36,970 nucleotides of DNA, from positions 1-36,970 of the forward strand of contig JBBSBE010000023.1 in NCBI GenBank assembly GCA_038251625.1, read 5' to 3'. Below are positions 1 through 9,296 of the stretch, piece by piece. Within the stretch, counting starts at the first letter, position 1. Each line of letters begins with the position of its first letter. Origin of the DNA: JBBQXK01 sp038251625 (GTDB lineage Bacteria; Pseudomonadota; Alphaproteobacteria; Rhodobacterales; Rhodobacteraceae). The notes below the pieces were generated by a model that was given only the letters and a program-made list of their open reading frames with translations, was not told the DNA's origin and made no database searches. Position numbers and translations under genes: made by a program.

Positions 1-92
1 CACCCCTGCGTATGGCGACGGGGCCAGGATGCGGGTTTGGGTATTGGCGTCGCGGTCAATCCGCCAACGGGCGACCGGAAGACGCATGACTT
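1..92. other. window edge, no gene assigned
   Basis: No gene can be supported here. All three plus frames are open from the window edge and close between 87 and 114, so one may carry the 3' end of an upstream gene, but none gives a recognisable C-terminus. A GGAAG run at 77-81 is a plausible ribosome binding site for the oxidoreductase that begins at 93. Confidence 0.4.
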
Positions 93-1331
93 TTGTCTGA
101 CGCGCCAAACGTAATTGTGGTGGGAGCCGGGGTGATCGGCCTTTCGGTGGCGCTTGAGGCGCAGGCGCGCGGGCTGCGGGTGCGGGTGCTGGATCGCGCG
201 GGGCCAGCGTCGGGTGCTTCGGCGGGCAACGCCGGGGCCTTTGCATTCAGCGATATCCTGCCCCTCGCCTCGCCCCGGATCATCCGGCAGGCGCCGCGTT
301 GGTTGATGGACCCGCTTGGGCCGCTCAGCGTTCCACCGCGCTATGCGCTGCAGATCGCGCCCTGGATGCTGCGCTTCTGGCGGGCAAGCTGGCCCGCGAA
401 GGTGCGCGCCTCGACCCTTGCGCAGACCGCCCTGATGCGGGTGTCACAAGCGGCGCTGGAGCCGTTTCTGGCGCGCGAGGGGCTTTCGGGAATGCTGCGG
501 CGGGACGGGCAGTTGCAAGTGTATGAGGGCACGGCGGAGTTTCGTGCCGCTTTGCCCGGATGGCAGGCGCGGGCGGATGCGGGCATCGCGTTTCGGCATC
601 TGGAGGGCGACGCGATTGCCGAGGTGCAGCCGGGCCTTGCCCCCCGCTTCACCCACGCCACGCTGACGCCCGGCTGGTGGTCGATCGCCGACCCGCGTGA
701 CTACACGCTGGCCCTTGCCGACCGTGTGCGCGCGCATGGGGGCGAGGTGATGGTCGCCGAAGCGCGGGCGCTGATCCCGGGCGGTGTGGATACGTCGGCC
801 GGGCCGATGCTGGGCCGCGTGGTGCTGGCAGCGGGCGCGCATTCGCACCTTTTGGCCCGCACGGGCGGTGTGCGTATCCCGCTGGAGACGGAGCGCGGCT
901 ACAATACCACGCTGCCGGGGACTGCGTTCGATTTGCGCCTGCAGGTCACGTTCGGCGGGCATGGGTTCGTGATCTCGCGCCTGACCTCGGGCATCCGGGT
1001 GGGCGGAGCGGTCGAGCTTGGCGGGCTCAACCTGCCACCGAACTTCGCCCGCGCGGATGCGATGCTGACCAAGGCCAAGGCGTTCCTGCCGGGGCTGCAG
1101 ATGGAAGGCGGCACGCAATGGATGGGCTTTCGCCCTTCGCTGCCCGACAGCCTGCCCGCCATCGGCCCGCTGCCGGGATGGCCAGATGTGATCTGCGCCT
1201 TCGGGCACGGGCATCTCGGCCTTACGCAATCGGCCGGCACGGGGGTGCTTGTGGCCGACCTTCTGACCGGGCAGAAGCCGGGGATCGACCTTGCCCCCTT
1301 TTCCCCCGCCCGCTTTGGACGCAAAAGATGA
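93..1331 (+). CDS. FAD-dependent D-amino-acid (probably D-hydroxyproline) dehydrogenase, DadA family
   Basis: This 412-residue flavoprotein of the DAO/DadA family probably oxidises a D-amino acid at the membrane or in the cytoplasm. The N-terminus carries the dinucleotide-binding GAGVIG motif at residues 12-17. The C-terminus has the usual FAD-contacting AFGHGHLGLTQSAG stretch. The start is a TTG at 93: an in-frame stop lies just upstream at 87-89, and no ATG precedes the Rossmann motif. Its stop overlaps the start of the hydroxyproline epimerase by 4 bp (ATGA), so the two are probably translationally coupled. That coupling suggests the substrate is cis-4-hydroxy-D-proline, the epimerase product, as for HypO in rhizobia. 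The family is seen in the sequence; the substrate is inferred from context and could be another D-amino acid. Confidence 0.85.
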   Translation: MSDAPNVIVVGAGVIGLSVALEAQARGLRVRVLDRAGPASGASAGNAGAFAFSDILPLASPRIIRQAPRWLMDPLGPLSVPPRYALQIAPWMLRFWRASWPAKVRASTLAQTALMRVSQAALEPFLAREGLSGMLRRDGQLQVYEGTAEFRAALPGWQARADAGIAFRHLEGDAIAEVQPGLAPRFTHATLTPGWWSIADPRDYTLALADRVRAHGGEVMVAEARALIPGGVDTSAGPMLGRVVLAAGAHSHLLARTGGVRIPLETERGYNTTLPGTAFDLRLQVTFGGHGFVISRLTSGIRVGGAVELGGLNLPPNFARADAMLTKAKAFLPGLQMEGGTQWMGFRPSLPDSLPAIGPLPGWPDVICAFGHGHLGLTQSAGTGVLVADLLTGQKPGIDLAPFSPARFGRKR

Positions 1332-2329
1332 CCCAGCACACCTTCCCCTGCATCGACGGCCATACCTGCGGCAACCCCGTGCGCCTTGTCACCGGGGGCG
1401 CGCCGCTTCTGCACGGGGCCAACATGCTGGAAAAGCGCGCGCATTTCGTGGCCGAATACGATTGGATCCGGCGCGGCCTGATGTTCGAACCGCGTGGACA
1501 CGACCAGATGTCGGGCGCCATCCTCTACCCGCCGACGCGCGATGATTGCGATGTGGCGGTGCTGTTCATCGAGACATCGGGCTGCCTGCCGATGTGCGGG
1601 CATGGCACCATCGGCACGGTCACGATTGCACTGGAAAACGGCCTCGTGCGACCTGCGACACCGGGGATGCTGCGCCTTGATACGCCTGCGGGGCGCGTGG
1701 ACGTGACCTACCGTCAGGAGGGGAGGTTTATCGAGGAAGTGCGGCTGACCAACGTGCCCGCCTATCTGCACGCAGAAGGATTGCGCACCGAAGTGCCGGG
1801 GTTGGGCGAGATCGTGGTCGATGTGGCCTATGGCGGGAATTTCTACGCCATCGTCGAGCCGCAACCCAACTACCGCGACATGGCGGACTATTCGGCAGGG
1901 CAATTGGTGGCCTATGGCAATGCGCTGCGCGACGCGCTGAACGAAGCACATACCTTCACCCACCCCGAGCATCCCGGCATCGGGGGCCTGTCGCATATCC
2001 TGTGGACGGGTGCGCCGCGCGATCCTGCGGCGCAGGGGCGCAATGCGGTGCTTTACGGCGCCAAGGCCATCGACCGCTCGCCCTGCGGCACCGGCACATC
2101 GGCCCGCATGGCGCAGCTTGCGGCCAAAGGGCGGCTGCGCCCCGGCGACGATTTCGTGCATGAAAGCATCATCGGGTCGCTCTTTCACGGCCGGGTCGAG
2201 GCGGAGGCGACGGTTGCCGGTCGCCCAGCCATCATCCCCTCCATCGCCGGATGGGCGCGGGTGACGGGGTTCAACACGATCTTCATCGACGACCGCGATC
2301 CCTTTGCGCACGGCTTCGTGGTGACGTGA
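1328..2329 (+). CDS. 4-hydroxyproline 2-epimerase (proline racemase family)
   Basis: This 333-residue cytoplasmic enzyme converts trans-4-hydroxy-L-proline to cis-4-hydroxy-D-proline without a cofactor, the first step of hydroxyproline catabolism. Both catalytic cysteines of the racemase/epimerase type are present: C90 in MCGHGTIG and C253 in SPCGTGTSA. Having both argues against trans-3-hydroxyproline dehydratase, in which the second cysteine is replaced. The ATG at 1328 overlaps the stop of the FAD dehydrogenase by 4 bp, so the two genes form a coupled epimerase-dehydrogenase pair. The family is clear. 4-hydroxyproline rather than proline as substrate is inferred from the partner gene. The deaminase and the semialdehyde dehydrogenase of the pathway are not in the window and may lie upstream of it. 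Confidence 0.92.
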   Translation: MTQHTFPCIDGHTCGNPVRLVTGGAPLLHGANMLEKRAHFVAEYDWIRRGLMFEPRGHDQMSGAILYPPTRDDCDVAVLFIETSGCLPMCGHGTIGTVTIALENGLVRPATPGMLRLDTPAGRVDVTYRQEGRFIEEVRLTNVPAYLHAEGLRTEVPGLGEIVVDVAYGGNFYAIVEPQPNYRDMADYSAGQLVAYGNALRDALNEAHTFTHPEHPGIGGLSHILWTGAPRDPAAQGRNAVLYGAKAIDRSPCGTGTSARMAQLAAKGRLRPGDDFVHESIIGSLFHGRVEAEATVAGRPAIIPSIAGWARVTGFNTIFIDDRDPFAHGFVVT

Positions 2330-2353
2330 ACCGCCGGGGTGGCGCTGACGGCC

Positions 2354-3325
2354 TCAGGGGCTGGGCGTGCCGCCACCAAGGATTTTCTGCATCGAGGAAC
2401 TGTCGATGTTGCCGCCGCAGAGGATCACGCCCACCTTTCGGCCCGCCATCGCCCCGCGTTCTTGCATGAGGGCCGCCAGCGGTGCGGCGCCCGCACCTTC
2501 GGCAAGGTTGTGGGTGTCGGTATAGAAAATGCGGATCGCCTCGGCCACCTCGTCATCGGTCACGGTGATGATGCGCGCGCAACCCGGGCCATAGATCGCC
2601 AGCGCCTCGGCCACCGGCACACGCACGGCCATGCCGTCGGCGAAGGTGCGGGCGCTTTCCGTGGGGATCGGGCGGCCCGCGTCCACCGACAGCTTGGCGG
2701 TGGCGGCGCGGTCGCTGACCACGCCCACGATGCGCGTCTTCAGCCCCAGCGCATCGCGCGCGGCAATGGTGCCGCACACGCCGGAGCCACATCCGATGGG
2801 CACGTAAACGGTATCGAGGTCGGGCTGGGCCCGGAACATCTCCCACCCGTAGGTTGCCACACCGCGCAACAGTTCGCGGTGAAAGGGGGGCACGGGGAAA
2901 AGGCCCTCGGTGTCGGCCACGCGCATCGCCTCTTCCCGTGCAGTGTCGAAATCGTTGCCGTGCTCGCGCAGTTCCGCGCCAAACGCCTGCATCGCCGCGT
3001 TCTTCTCGATCGAATTGCCGCGCGGCACATAGACGACGGCGCGCAAGCCCGCCGTCCGCGCGGCACGCGCCTGCGATTGCCCGTGGTTGCCCCGTGTGGC
3101 GGTCACGATGCCGGGGCAGTCGGGATGCGTGCGGCGCAGCCAGTCGATGAAGGTGATGCCACCGCGCACCTTGAAGGCCCCTGTCGGCCCGTGGTTTTCG
3201 TGCTTCACCCAGACCTCTGCCCCGGTGCGCGCGGCAAGGGTAGGCCAGGCGTAAAGCGGTGTGGGCGCCATTTGGCTGTGGACAAGCGTTGCAGCCGCAT
3301 CGAGTTCGGTCGGGGTGAACAGCAT
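2354..3325 (-). CDS. threonine dehydratase-like PLP enzyme (fold type II)
   Basis: This 323-residue pyridoxal-phosphate enzyme is of the threonine/serine dehydratase type, which eliminates ammonia from hydroxy-amino acids. K52 in GPTGAFKVRGG is the Schiff-base lysine. RGNHGQS at residues 79-84 and the glycine-rich PIGCGSGVCG loop near 176-185 bind the cofactor and its phosphate. There is no C-terminal ACT regulatory domain, so it is a catabolic rather than a biosynthetic IlvA form. The ATG at 3325 follows a GGAGG six bases upstream. Longer in-frame versions of the frame run backwards through the divergent gene and are not credible. The gene converges on the hydroxyproline epimerase with a 24 bp gap. 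The substrate could be threonine, serine or 3-hydroxyaspartate; the sequence does not decide. Confidence 0.85.
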   Translation of the reverse strand: MLFTPTELDAAATLVHSQMAPTPLYAWPTLAARTGAEVWVKHENHGPTGAFKVRGGITFIDWLRRTHPDCPGIVTATRGNHGQSQARAARTAGLRAVVYVPRGNSIEKNAAMQAFGAELREHGNDFDTAREEAMRVADTEGLFPVPPFHRELLRGVATYGWEMFRAQPDLDTVYVPIGCGSGVCGTIAARDALGLKTRIVGVVSDRAATAKLSVDAGRPIPTESARTFADGMAVRVPVAEALAIYGPGCARIITVTDDEVAEAIRIFYTDTHNLAEGAGAAPLAALMQERGAMAGRKVGVILCGGNIDSSSMQKILGGGTPSP

Positions 3326-3373
3326 AGGGGCCTCCTTCAGCCCGTCCTTGGTGGCATTGCTGCGCCGAAACCA

Positions 3374-3388
3374 CAAGTATCGCACTTG
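3374..3388. promoter_or_regulatory. perfect inverted repeat, candidate operator between divergent genes
   Basis: CAAGT-ATCGC-ACTTG is a perfect 5 bp dyad with a 5 bp centre. It lies in the 117 bp between the divergent PLP enzyme (start 3325) and secreted protein (start 3443). The position and symmetry suit a dimeric regulator acting on one or both promoters. No regulator gene sits beside it. Confidence 0.35.
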
Positions 3389-3442
3389 CAGGGCGCCGGG
3401 GATCGCGGCATCCTCAACGCGTTCTGTTCCTTGGAGTATTCG

Positions 3443-3916
3443 ATGATCCGCACCTGCCTTGCCCTGATCGTTGCCGCCTCGGCGGCCCCCGCATTTGCCC
3501 TTGATGGTTGCGCGACGGGCCAGCGCGTTGCCCTGCCCGGGGGCGCCATTGGCACCATCATGGCGGAGGTGTCTGGCATGTGCCTTGTCGAACAGGAAAG
3601 CGACCGCAACGTGGTGATGTTCAATCCCTCTGAACTGACGCTGTCCGACACCGCACCGCCGCCGATGGATATCCGCTCGATCACGCCCGGCACCTACGCG
3701 TGCAACGTGATGGGAACTGCCGGGACGGTGCTGACGGTGGATGTGATGGAGAACGGCCAATACGGGGTGGATGGCACGACGGGTGCGTTCGTCGTGGATG
3801 ATCCCCTCTCCTTCCATTTCGACGCGGGGCCGCTTGGCGGGATCTACGGATCAGGGCAGAACAAGATGCTGATGTTTTCCGACCGCGCGGGTCAGTCACT
3901 GGTCTGCGGGAAGTAG
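3443..3916 (+). CDS. small secreted protein of unknown function
   Basis: This 157-residue protein is not recognised. Residues 1-19 form a Sec signal peptide (MIRT, a hydrophobic stretch, then the cleavage motif AFA before LDG), so the mature protein is probably periplasmic. The mature part has four cysteines (in GCATG, GMCLVE, YACNVM and LVCGK), enough for two disulfide bonds. It is rich in Gly, Val and Asp, as expected for a small beta protein. The ATG at 3443 follows TTGGAG at 3431-3436. A long N-terminal extension in the same frame is antisense to the PLP enzyme and is rejected. The last 21 bp overlap the 3' end of the convergent amidase gene. Confidence 0.75.
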   Translation: MIRTCLALIVAASAAPAFALDGCATGQRVALPGGAIGTIMAEVSGMCLVEQESDRNVVMFNPSELTLSDTAPPPMDIRSITPGTYACNVMGTAGTVLTVDVMENGQYGVDGTTGAFVVDDPLSFHFDAGPLGGIYGSGQNKMLMFSDRAGQSLVCGK

Positions 3917-5317
3917 CGGCGGCCGGCGGCCGGGCCAGTCGGTTGCCAGATGGTACTGGTGGCCGATGGCAAGGATTTGGGCGTCAGACCCCGTGGGGCC
4001 GATCAACTGAAACCCCATCGGCAGGCCCGCAGGCCCAAAGCCCGCAGGCAGCGCGAGGGTCGGCAGCCCGGCAAGGCTTGCCGGGATCACCACCTCCATC
4101 CAGCGGTGATAGGTATCCATCGCGCGGTCGCCGATGGATTGCGGCCAGCGCCACTCGGCGGGGAAGGGCCAGACCTGGGCGGACGGCAGCACAAGGGCGT
4201 CATAGGTTTGGAAAAGGTCGGCCGCGCGGGCATACCAGTGACTGCGCATCACGCTGGCGGCATGGACTTCGGCGGCGGAAAGACCAAGGCCTGCCTCGAT
4301 CTCCCAGATCGTTTCCGGCTTGATCAGGGCCCGCTTGGCGGGATCGTCGTAAAGCGCGCGCTTGCCGCCTGCGTTGATCATCGCCCGGATCGTGATCCAG
4401 GACTGCCAGAGGTCGGTTGCGGGAAAGGGCGGGGGCACTTCCTCCACAATGGCGCCCATGTCTTCAAGGACGGAAAGGGCGGTGCGGCAGAGGGCGAGGA
4501 TGCCCGGCTCCATCGCATAGGCGCCGCCCCAGTCGGCCAGCCAGCCGATGCGGATGCCGGCTACGTCAGTGTGCAGTTGGTCGCCGAAGGGCTGCGACGG
4601 GCGGCTGAAGGGCACGGCAGGATCGGGGCCTGCCAGCACCTCCAGATACCTCGCCACATCTTCGACCGTGCGGCCCATCGGACCATCCGTCGTGATCGTG
4701 GCGAGGAAGGCATCGCCCGGGCCCTTGTCGGGGACCAGCCCGAAGGTCGGGCGAAAGCCATAGACGTTGCAGAACGCGGCCGGATTGCGCAAGCTGCCCA
4801 TCGTGTCGGACCCGTCCGCGACCGGCGCCATGCGCAGGGCCAGCGCCGCCGCCGCCCCACCCGACGACCCACCGGCGGTGCGCGTCAGGTCGTAAGGGTT
4901 CCGCGTCACGCCATGGACCGGGTTGAAACTGTGGCTGCCGTGGCCCCATTCCGGCGTGTTGGTCTTGGCCACGAAGATCGCCCCCGCCGCGCGCATCCGC
5001 GCGACGATCAGATCATCCTCGGGCGCGATGAAATCGGCAAAAATCGGTGAGCCAAACGTGGTGCGCATCCCCGCCACGTTCACGAGGTTCTTCACCGCCT
5101 GCGGAAAGCCGTGCATCCATCCCTTGCGGGGGGCATCGTCCATCGCCCGTGCTTCGGCCATCAGCACATCGGGATCGCGCGGCGAGACGAAGGCGTTTAC
5201 TTGCGGGTTGAAAGCCGCAGCCCGCGCCAGATAGGCCGCCATCACCTCGGACGGCGCGACATGCCTTGCCGCGATCATCCGCGACAGGTCGGATGCTGAC
5301 AGCGCACAAATTTCCAC
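3896..5317 (-). CDS. amidase (amidase-signature family)
   Basis: This 473-residue hydrolase of the amidase-signature family cleaves carboxamides to an acid plus ammonia or an amine. The catalytic set is visible with canonical spacing: K76 in QAVKNLVN, cis-Ser S151 in AGGSSGG and nucleophile S175 in GSDTMGSLRNPA. The K-to-Ser distance of 75 and Ser-to-Ser distance of 24 match fatty acid amide hydrolase. The usual ending WPGRRPPLL is present. The chosen start is a GTG at 5317, just after a purine run (AGAAGAAG) contributed by an intergenic repeat; the upstream extension is not protein-like. It is the last gene of the minus run that also encodes the Pot-type importer, 79 bp beyond the binding-protein gene. 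The substrate is unknown. Confidence 0.88.
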   Translation of the reverse strand: MEICALSASDLSRMIAARHVAPSEVMAAYLARAAAFNPQVNAFVSPRDPDVLMAEARAMDDAPRKGWMHGFPQAVKNLVNVAGMRTTFGSPIFADFIAPEDDLIVARMRAAGAIFVAKTNTPEWGHGSHSFNPVHGVTRNPYDLTRTAGGSSGGAAAALALRMAPVADGSDTMGSLRNPAAFCNVYGFRPTFGLVPDKGPGDAFLATITTDGPMGRTVEDVARYLEVLAGPDPAVPFSRPSQPFGDQLHTDVAGIRIGWLADWGGAYAMEPGILALCRTALSVLEDMGAIVEEVPPPFPATDLWQSWITIRAMINAGGKRALYDDPAKRALIKPETIWEIEAGLGLSAAEVHAASVMRSHWYARAADLFQTYDALVLPSAQVWPFPAEWRWPQSIGDRAMDTYHRWMEVVIPASLAGLPTLALPAGFGPAGLPMGFQLIGPTGSDAQILAIGHQYHLATDWPGRRPPLLPADQ

Positions 5318-5324
5318 GGCGGGT

Positions 5325-5376
5325 CTTCTTCTCTGCCGAAATATCCCGGGGGGATGCGGGGGGCTGGCCCCCCGCA
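5325..5376. repeat. intergenic composite repeat, copy A (core plus hairpin)
   Basis: The core at 5325-5351 reads CTTCTTCTCTG, three variable bases, then AAATATCCCGGGG on the plus strand. Next to it lies a perfect 9 bp GC hairpin at 5355-5376 with a 4-base loop. Related copies are at 20585-20609, 23325-23399 and 32536-32599. Read on the minus strand, the order is potD-like stop, hairpin, AAATA core, then a GAAGAAG run that forms the apparent ribosome binding site of the downstream amidase. The hairpin may also damp read-through from the importer genes. It lacks a T tract, so it is not a standard intrinsic terminator. Confidence 0.7.
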
Positions 5377-5396
5377 CCTGTCTTCTCAGTTCGCGC

Positions 5397-6422
5397 TTAC
5401 TTCTGCAGTTCGGTCCAGATCGCGGTGTAGTATTCCTGCGCCTTGGCCGAGCAGGTGGGAAGGAACTTGCCCGCTGCTGCAAATTCCGCGGGGATCACGA
5501 TTTCGGGCGCGTCCTTCATGTCGGCAGGCATGAACGGATCAGACCCCGAGATCCCGTTGGCATAGCGCGCGAAGGACGAAATCATCGCGGCATTCTCGGG
5601 AACCATGATGAAGTCGAGGAACTTGTAGGCTTCCTCCACATTCTTGGCGTCCGACAGGATCGCGACTGAATCCATCCAGAGCGGGAAGCCCTCTTTCGGA
5701 TAGCCATATTTCACGTCGGGGTTCTGCAGCCGGGCGCGGAAGATCGCGCCATTCCAGTAGACCGATGCCATCACGTCATTGGCCGCCATCTTTTCCGTCA
5801 TGCCGTAGTCCATCGACAGCCACTTCGGCTTGGCGGCCACCAGCGCATCGCGGGCCTTCTTCAGCACGGCGGTATCTTCGGTGCAGGGCTCTCCGCCGAC
5901 ATACATGATGGCCAGCGACAGGATGTCGTTCATCTCTGGCGTGACGTTGACCTTGCCCTCAAGCTCGGGCGGCGGGTCGAGGAAGATGGCAGAGGTGTTG
6001 ATATCGCCGGAATAGGCCTTGTCGTTCACGGCAACGCCGGTCGAGCCCCACTGCCACGGCACGGTGAAGGTACGGCCCGGATCCCAAGGCACATCCTTCC
6101 ATTCCGGTGCGATGTTGGCGTGATGGGGAAGTTTGGAAAGGTCCAGTTCCTGGATCAGCCCCTTCTCGCGCCAGATCGGCACGTAGTTGGCCGATGGCAC
6201 CACCAGATCGAACCCGGCGCCGCCAGCTTCCACCTTGGCCAGCGCGGTGTCGTTGCTGTCATAATCGGTGACGGTGACCTTGATCCCCGTTTCGGCCTCG
6301 AACTTGGCCAAAAGCTCGGGGTTGGTATAGTCACCCCAGTTGAAAAGCTGCAATTCGCCCTCGGCACTGGCAAGCGTTGTGCCCGCCATCAGCATGGCTA
6401 CGGCGGAAAGGATCTTTTTCAT
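5397..6422 (-). CDS. periplasmic solute-binding protein, PotD/PotF-like
   Basis: This 341-residue periplasmic binding protein belongs to a polyamine/amino-acid-derivative ABC importer. Residues 1-20 are a Sec signal peptide ending ASA. The mature start ELQLFNWGDYTNPELLAKFEAETG is characteristic of the PotD/PotF family: the NWxDY motif followed by a two-lobed binding fold. Aromatic residues in NWGDY, VPWQWGSTG and SVYWNGA are where amine ligands are usually held in this family. The ATG at 6422 follows AAGGAGAAG. It lies 36 bp after the second permease gene. Spermidine/putrescine is the family default, but the two amidases in the operon leave room for an amide or another quaternary or amine compound. 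Confidence 0.9.
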   Translation of the reverse strand: MKKILSAVAMLMAGTTLASAEGELQLFNWGDYTNPELLAKFEAETGIKVTVTDYDSNDTALAKVEAGGAGFDLVVPSANYVPIWREKGLIQELDLSKLPHHANIAPEWKDVPWDPGRTFTVPWQWGSTGVAVNDKAYSGDINTSAIFLDPPPELEGKVNVTPEMNDILSLAIMYVGGEPCTEDTAVLKKARDALVAAKPKWLSMDYGMTEKMAANDVMASVYWNGAIFRARLQNPDVKYGYPKEGFPLWMDSVAILSDAKNVEEAYKFLDFIMVPENAAMISSFARYANGISGSDPFMPADMKDAPEIVIPAEFAAAGKFLPTCSAKAQEYYTAIWTELQK

Positions 6423-6458
6423 CGTCTTCTCCTTGTTGGTTTTTTCTTTGTGTGGGCT

Positions 6459-7262
6459 TCATCCGCGCTTGCGGGTGAGCAGGAAGAACGCGGTCAACAG
6501 GACCACGGTGAACACAAGCAACAGGGTAGAGATCGCATTGACCTCGGCCGTGACCGAGCGGCGTATCTGACCAAGCATGTAGGTGGGCAGCGTATCCTGC
6601 CCGGCCGATTTCACGAAGAGGGTAATCACCACATCGTCGAGCGATGTGACGAAGGCCAGCATGAAGCCCGCCAGCGCGCCGGGCATCAGAAGCGGCAAGG
6701 TGACGTAGCGAAACGCCTGCCAGGGGCTGGCGTAAAGGTCGGCGGCAGCGGTTTCCAGCGTCAGGTCCATCCCCTCCAGCCGCGCACGGATGGGCAGATA
6801 GGCGAAGGGCACGCAAAAAGCCGAATGCGCAAGGATCAGATACCCCATCCCCTGATAACCCGTCGCCACCTTGATCGAGGCAAAGAAGATCAAAAGCGCC
6901 ACGGCGGTCACGATCTCGGGCACCATCAGGGGCTGGTTGATGGCGAGGTAGACGAAGGTCTGCCCTTTTGTCGCGCGCCGCCGCGTGGTGCCAAGGGCGG
7001 CCATCACCGCGACGGATGTGGCGATAAGCGCGGCCATCGTCGCAAGGTAAAGCGACCGGATCGTCGCGTCCCGCACCTGTTCATTGTCAAAGGCACGCGG
7101 GTACCATTTCAGCGAAAACCCCTCCCAGATCGCGATGCTGTCGCCTGCGTTGAACGAATAGACGACCAGCATGACAATGGGCAGGTAAAGCGCCACGAAC
7201 ACCAGAATGGCCACCGTGCCGAACCCCGGCAGACGTGCGACGGAAAATGCGCGGTCAGCCAC
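6459..7262 (-). CDS. ABC importer permease, PotC-like
   Basis: This 267-residue inner-membrane permease is of the PotC type, with about six hydrophobic segments. The ABC-coupling loop is recognisable in ETAAADLYASPWQAFRYVTLPLLMPG, the EAA motif that docks on the ATPase. The start is a GTG at 7262. It overlaps the end of the PotB-like gene by 8 bp, with an AGGG a few bases before it, so translation is likely coupled. It pairs with the PotB-like subunit to form the translocation pore. Substrate specificity cannot be read from the permease. Confidence 0.9.
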   Translation of the reverse strand: MADRAFSVARLPGFGTVAILVFVALYLPIVMLVVYSFNAGDSIAIWEGFSLKWYPRAFDNEQVRDATIRSLYLATMAALIATSVAVMAALGTTRRRATKGQTFVYLAINQPLMVPEIVTAVALLIFFASIKVATGYQGMGYLILAHSAFCVPFAYLPIRARLEGMDLTLETAAADLYASPWQAFRYVTLPLLMPGALAGFMLAFVTSLDDVVITLFVKSAGQDTLPTYMLGQIRRSVTAEVNAISTLLLVFTVVLLTAFFLLTRKRG

Positions 7263-8163
7263 TTCTGCCCTCGCGCGTCGACACCCGGACGTAGAACACC
7301 AGCGCGACCATGACGATCAGCAACAGCACAACCGAAAGCGAGGCGCCAAGCGGCCAGTTGCGGCCCTGCCCGAACTGCAACTCGATGAAGTTGCCGATCA
7401 TCATGTTGCGCCCGCCGCCAAGGATGCGCGGCGTGACATAGGCGCCAAGCGCCGGGATGAAGACAAGGATGGAGCCCGCGATGATGCCCGGTTTCACGAT
7501 GGGCAGGATCACCTGCCGCAGCACCTGAAACCGGGTGGCGTACAGGTCATAGCCCGCTTCCAGCAACCGCATGTCGAAGCGGTCAATAGCTGCGAAAAGC
7601 GGCAGCACCATCAGGGGCAGGTAAACGTATGTCATGCCCAGAAACACGGCAAAATCGGTGTAGATGATGACGATGGGCTGGTCGATCAGGCCTATCCCCA
7701 TGAGCGCCGTGTTCAGAAGGCCTTCGTTGCGGATGATCTGGTTGATCGCGAAAGTGCGGATCAGAAGGTTCGTCCAGAACGGAATGGTGATGAGAAACAG
7801 ATAGAAGGCCCGCATTCGGGGCGGCCGGGTGGCGATGAACCACGCGGTCGGGAAACCGACGAGGAACGTGAAGAGCGTGGTCATGAGCGCCAGTTTGACC
7901 GAGCGCCAGAAGATCGACAGATGCGCGTCGGCCAGATGCCAGGTCCCATCGAAGATGTCCTGTGTCAGGAAGATGCCGGTCCATGCGTCGCTTGAGAATT
8001 TCCAGACCACGTTGCCGTACTGGCCGGGGGTCAGGAAGGAATAGACCACCACGATCATCAGGGGACCCGAGGCGCCGACAAGCAGCAGGATCAGCGCAGG
8101 GGTCGAGAGAAGCCAGCCTTTGCGCGCGGTATCGGCCTCGGCGGCCTTTTCGGCGGCGCTCAT
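7255..8163 (-). CDS. ABC importer permease, PotB-like
   Basis: This 302-residue inner-membrane permease is the partner of the PotC-like subunit. A short charged N-terminus (MSAAEKAAEADTARKG) is followed by about six membrane segments. The EAA-type coupling loop is LLEAGYDLYATRFQVLRQVILPIVKPG. The ATG at 8163 lies 4 bp after the ATPase stop with a GGGGGA run nine bases upstream, so the longer open frame is not used. The ATPase-PotB-PotC-binding protein order is the common polyamine-type operon layout. Confidence 0.9.
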   Translation of the reverse strand: MSAAEKAAEADTARKGWLLSTPALILLLVGASGPLMIVVVYSFLTPGQYGNVVWKFSSDAWTGIFLTQDIFDGTWHLADAHLSIFWRSVKLALMTTLFTFLVGFPTAWFIATRPPRMRAFYLFLITIPFWTNLLIRTFAINQIIRNEGLLNTALMGIGLIDQPIVIIYTDFAVFLGMTYVYLPLMVLPLFAAIDRFDMRLLEAGYDLYATRFQVLRQVILPIVKPGIIAGSILVFIPALGAYVTPRILGGGRNMMIGNFIELQFGQGRNWPLGASLSVVLLLIVMVALVFYVRVSTREGRSG

Positions 8164-8167
8164 GCTG

Positions 8168-9247
<1,080 letters not shown>

Positions 9248-9296
9248 ATTTCCCACCCGGTCATGCTAGGCGCGCGCGCGCCCGTATTGCAAGCAC

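Noticed and set aside
899..2311. 470-codon open frame on the minus strand
   Set aside because: Antisense to the FAD dehydrogenase and hydroxyproline epimerase, both clearly real; the product is Arg/His/Pro-rich with no family motif, typical of high-GC shadow frames.
2339..3442. Extension of the small secreted protein by over 360 codons
   Set aside because: It is antisense to the PLP enzyme, and it would place a clear signal peptide in the middle of a protein.
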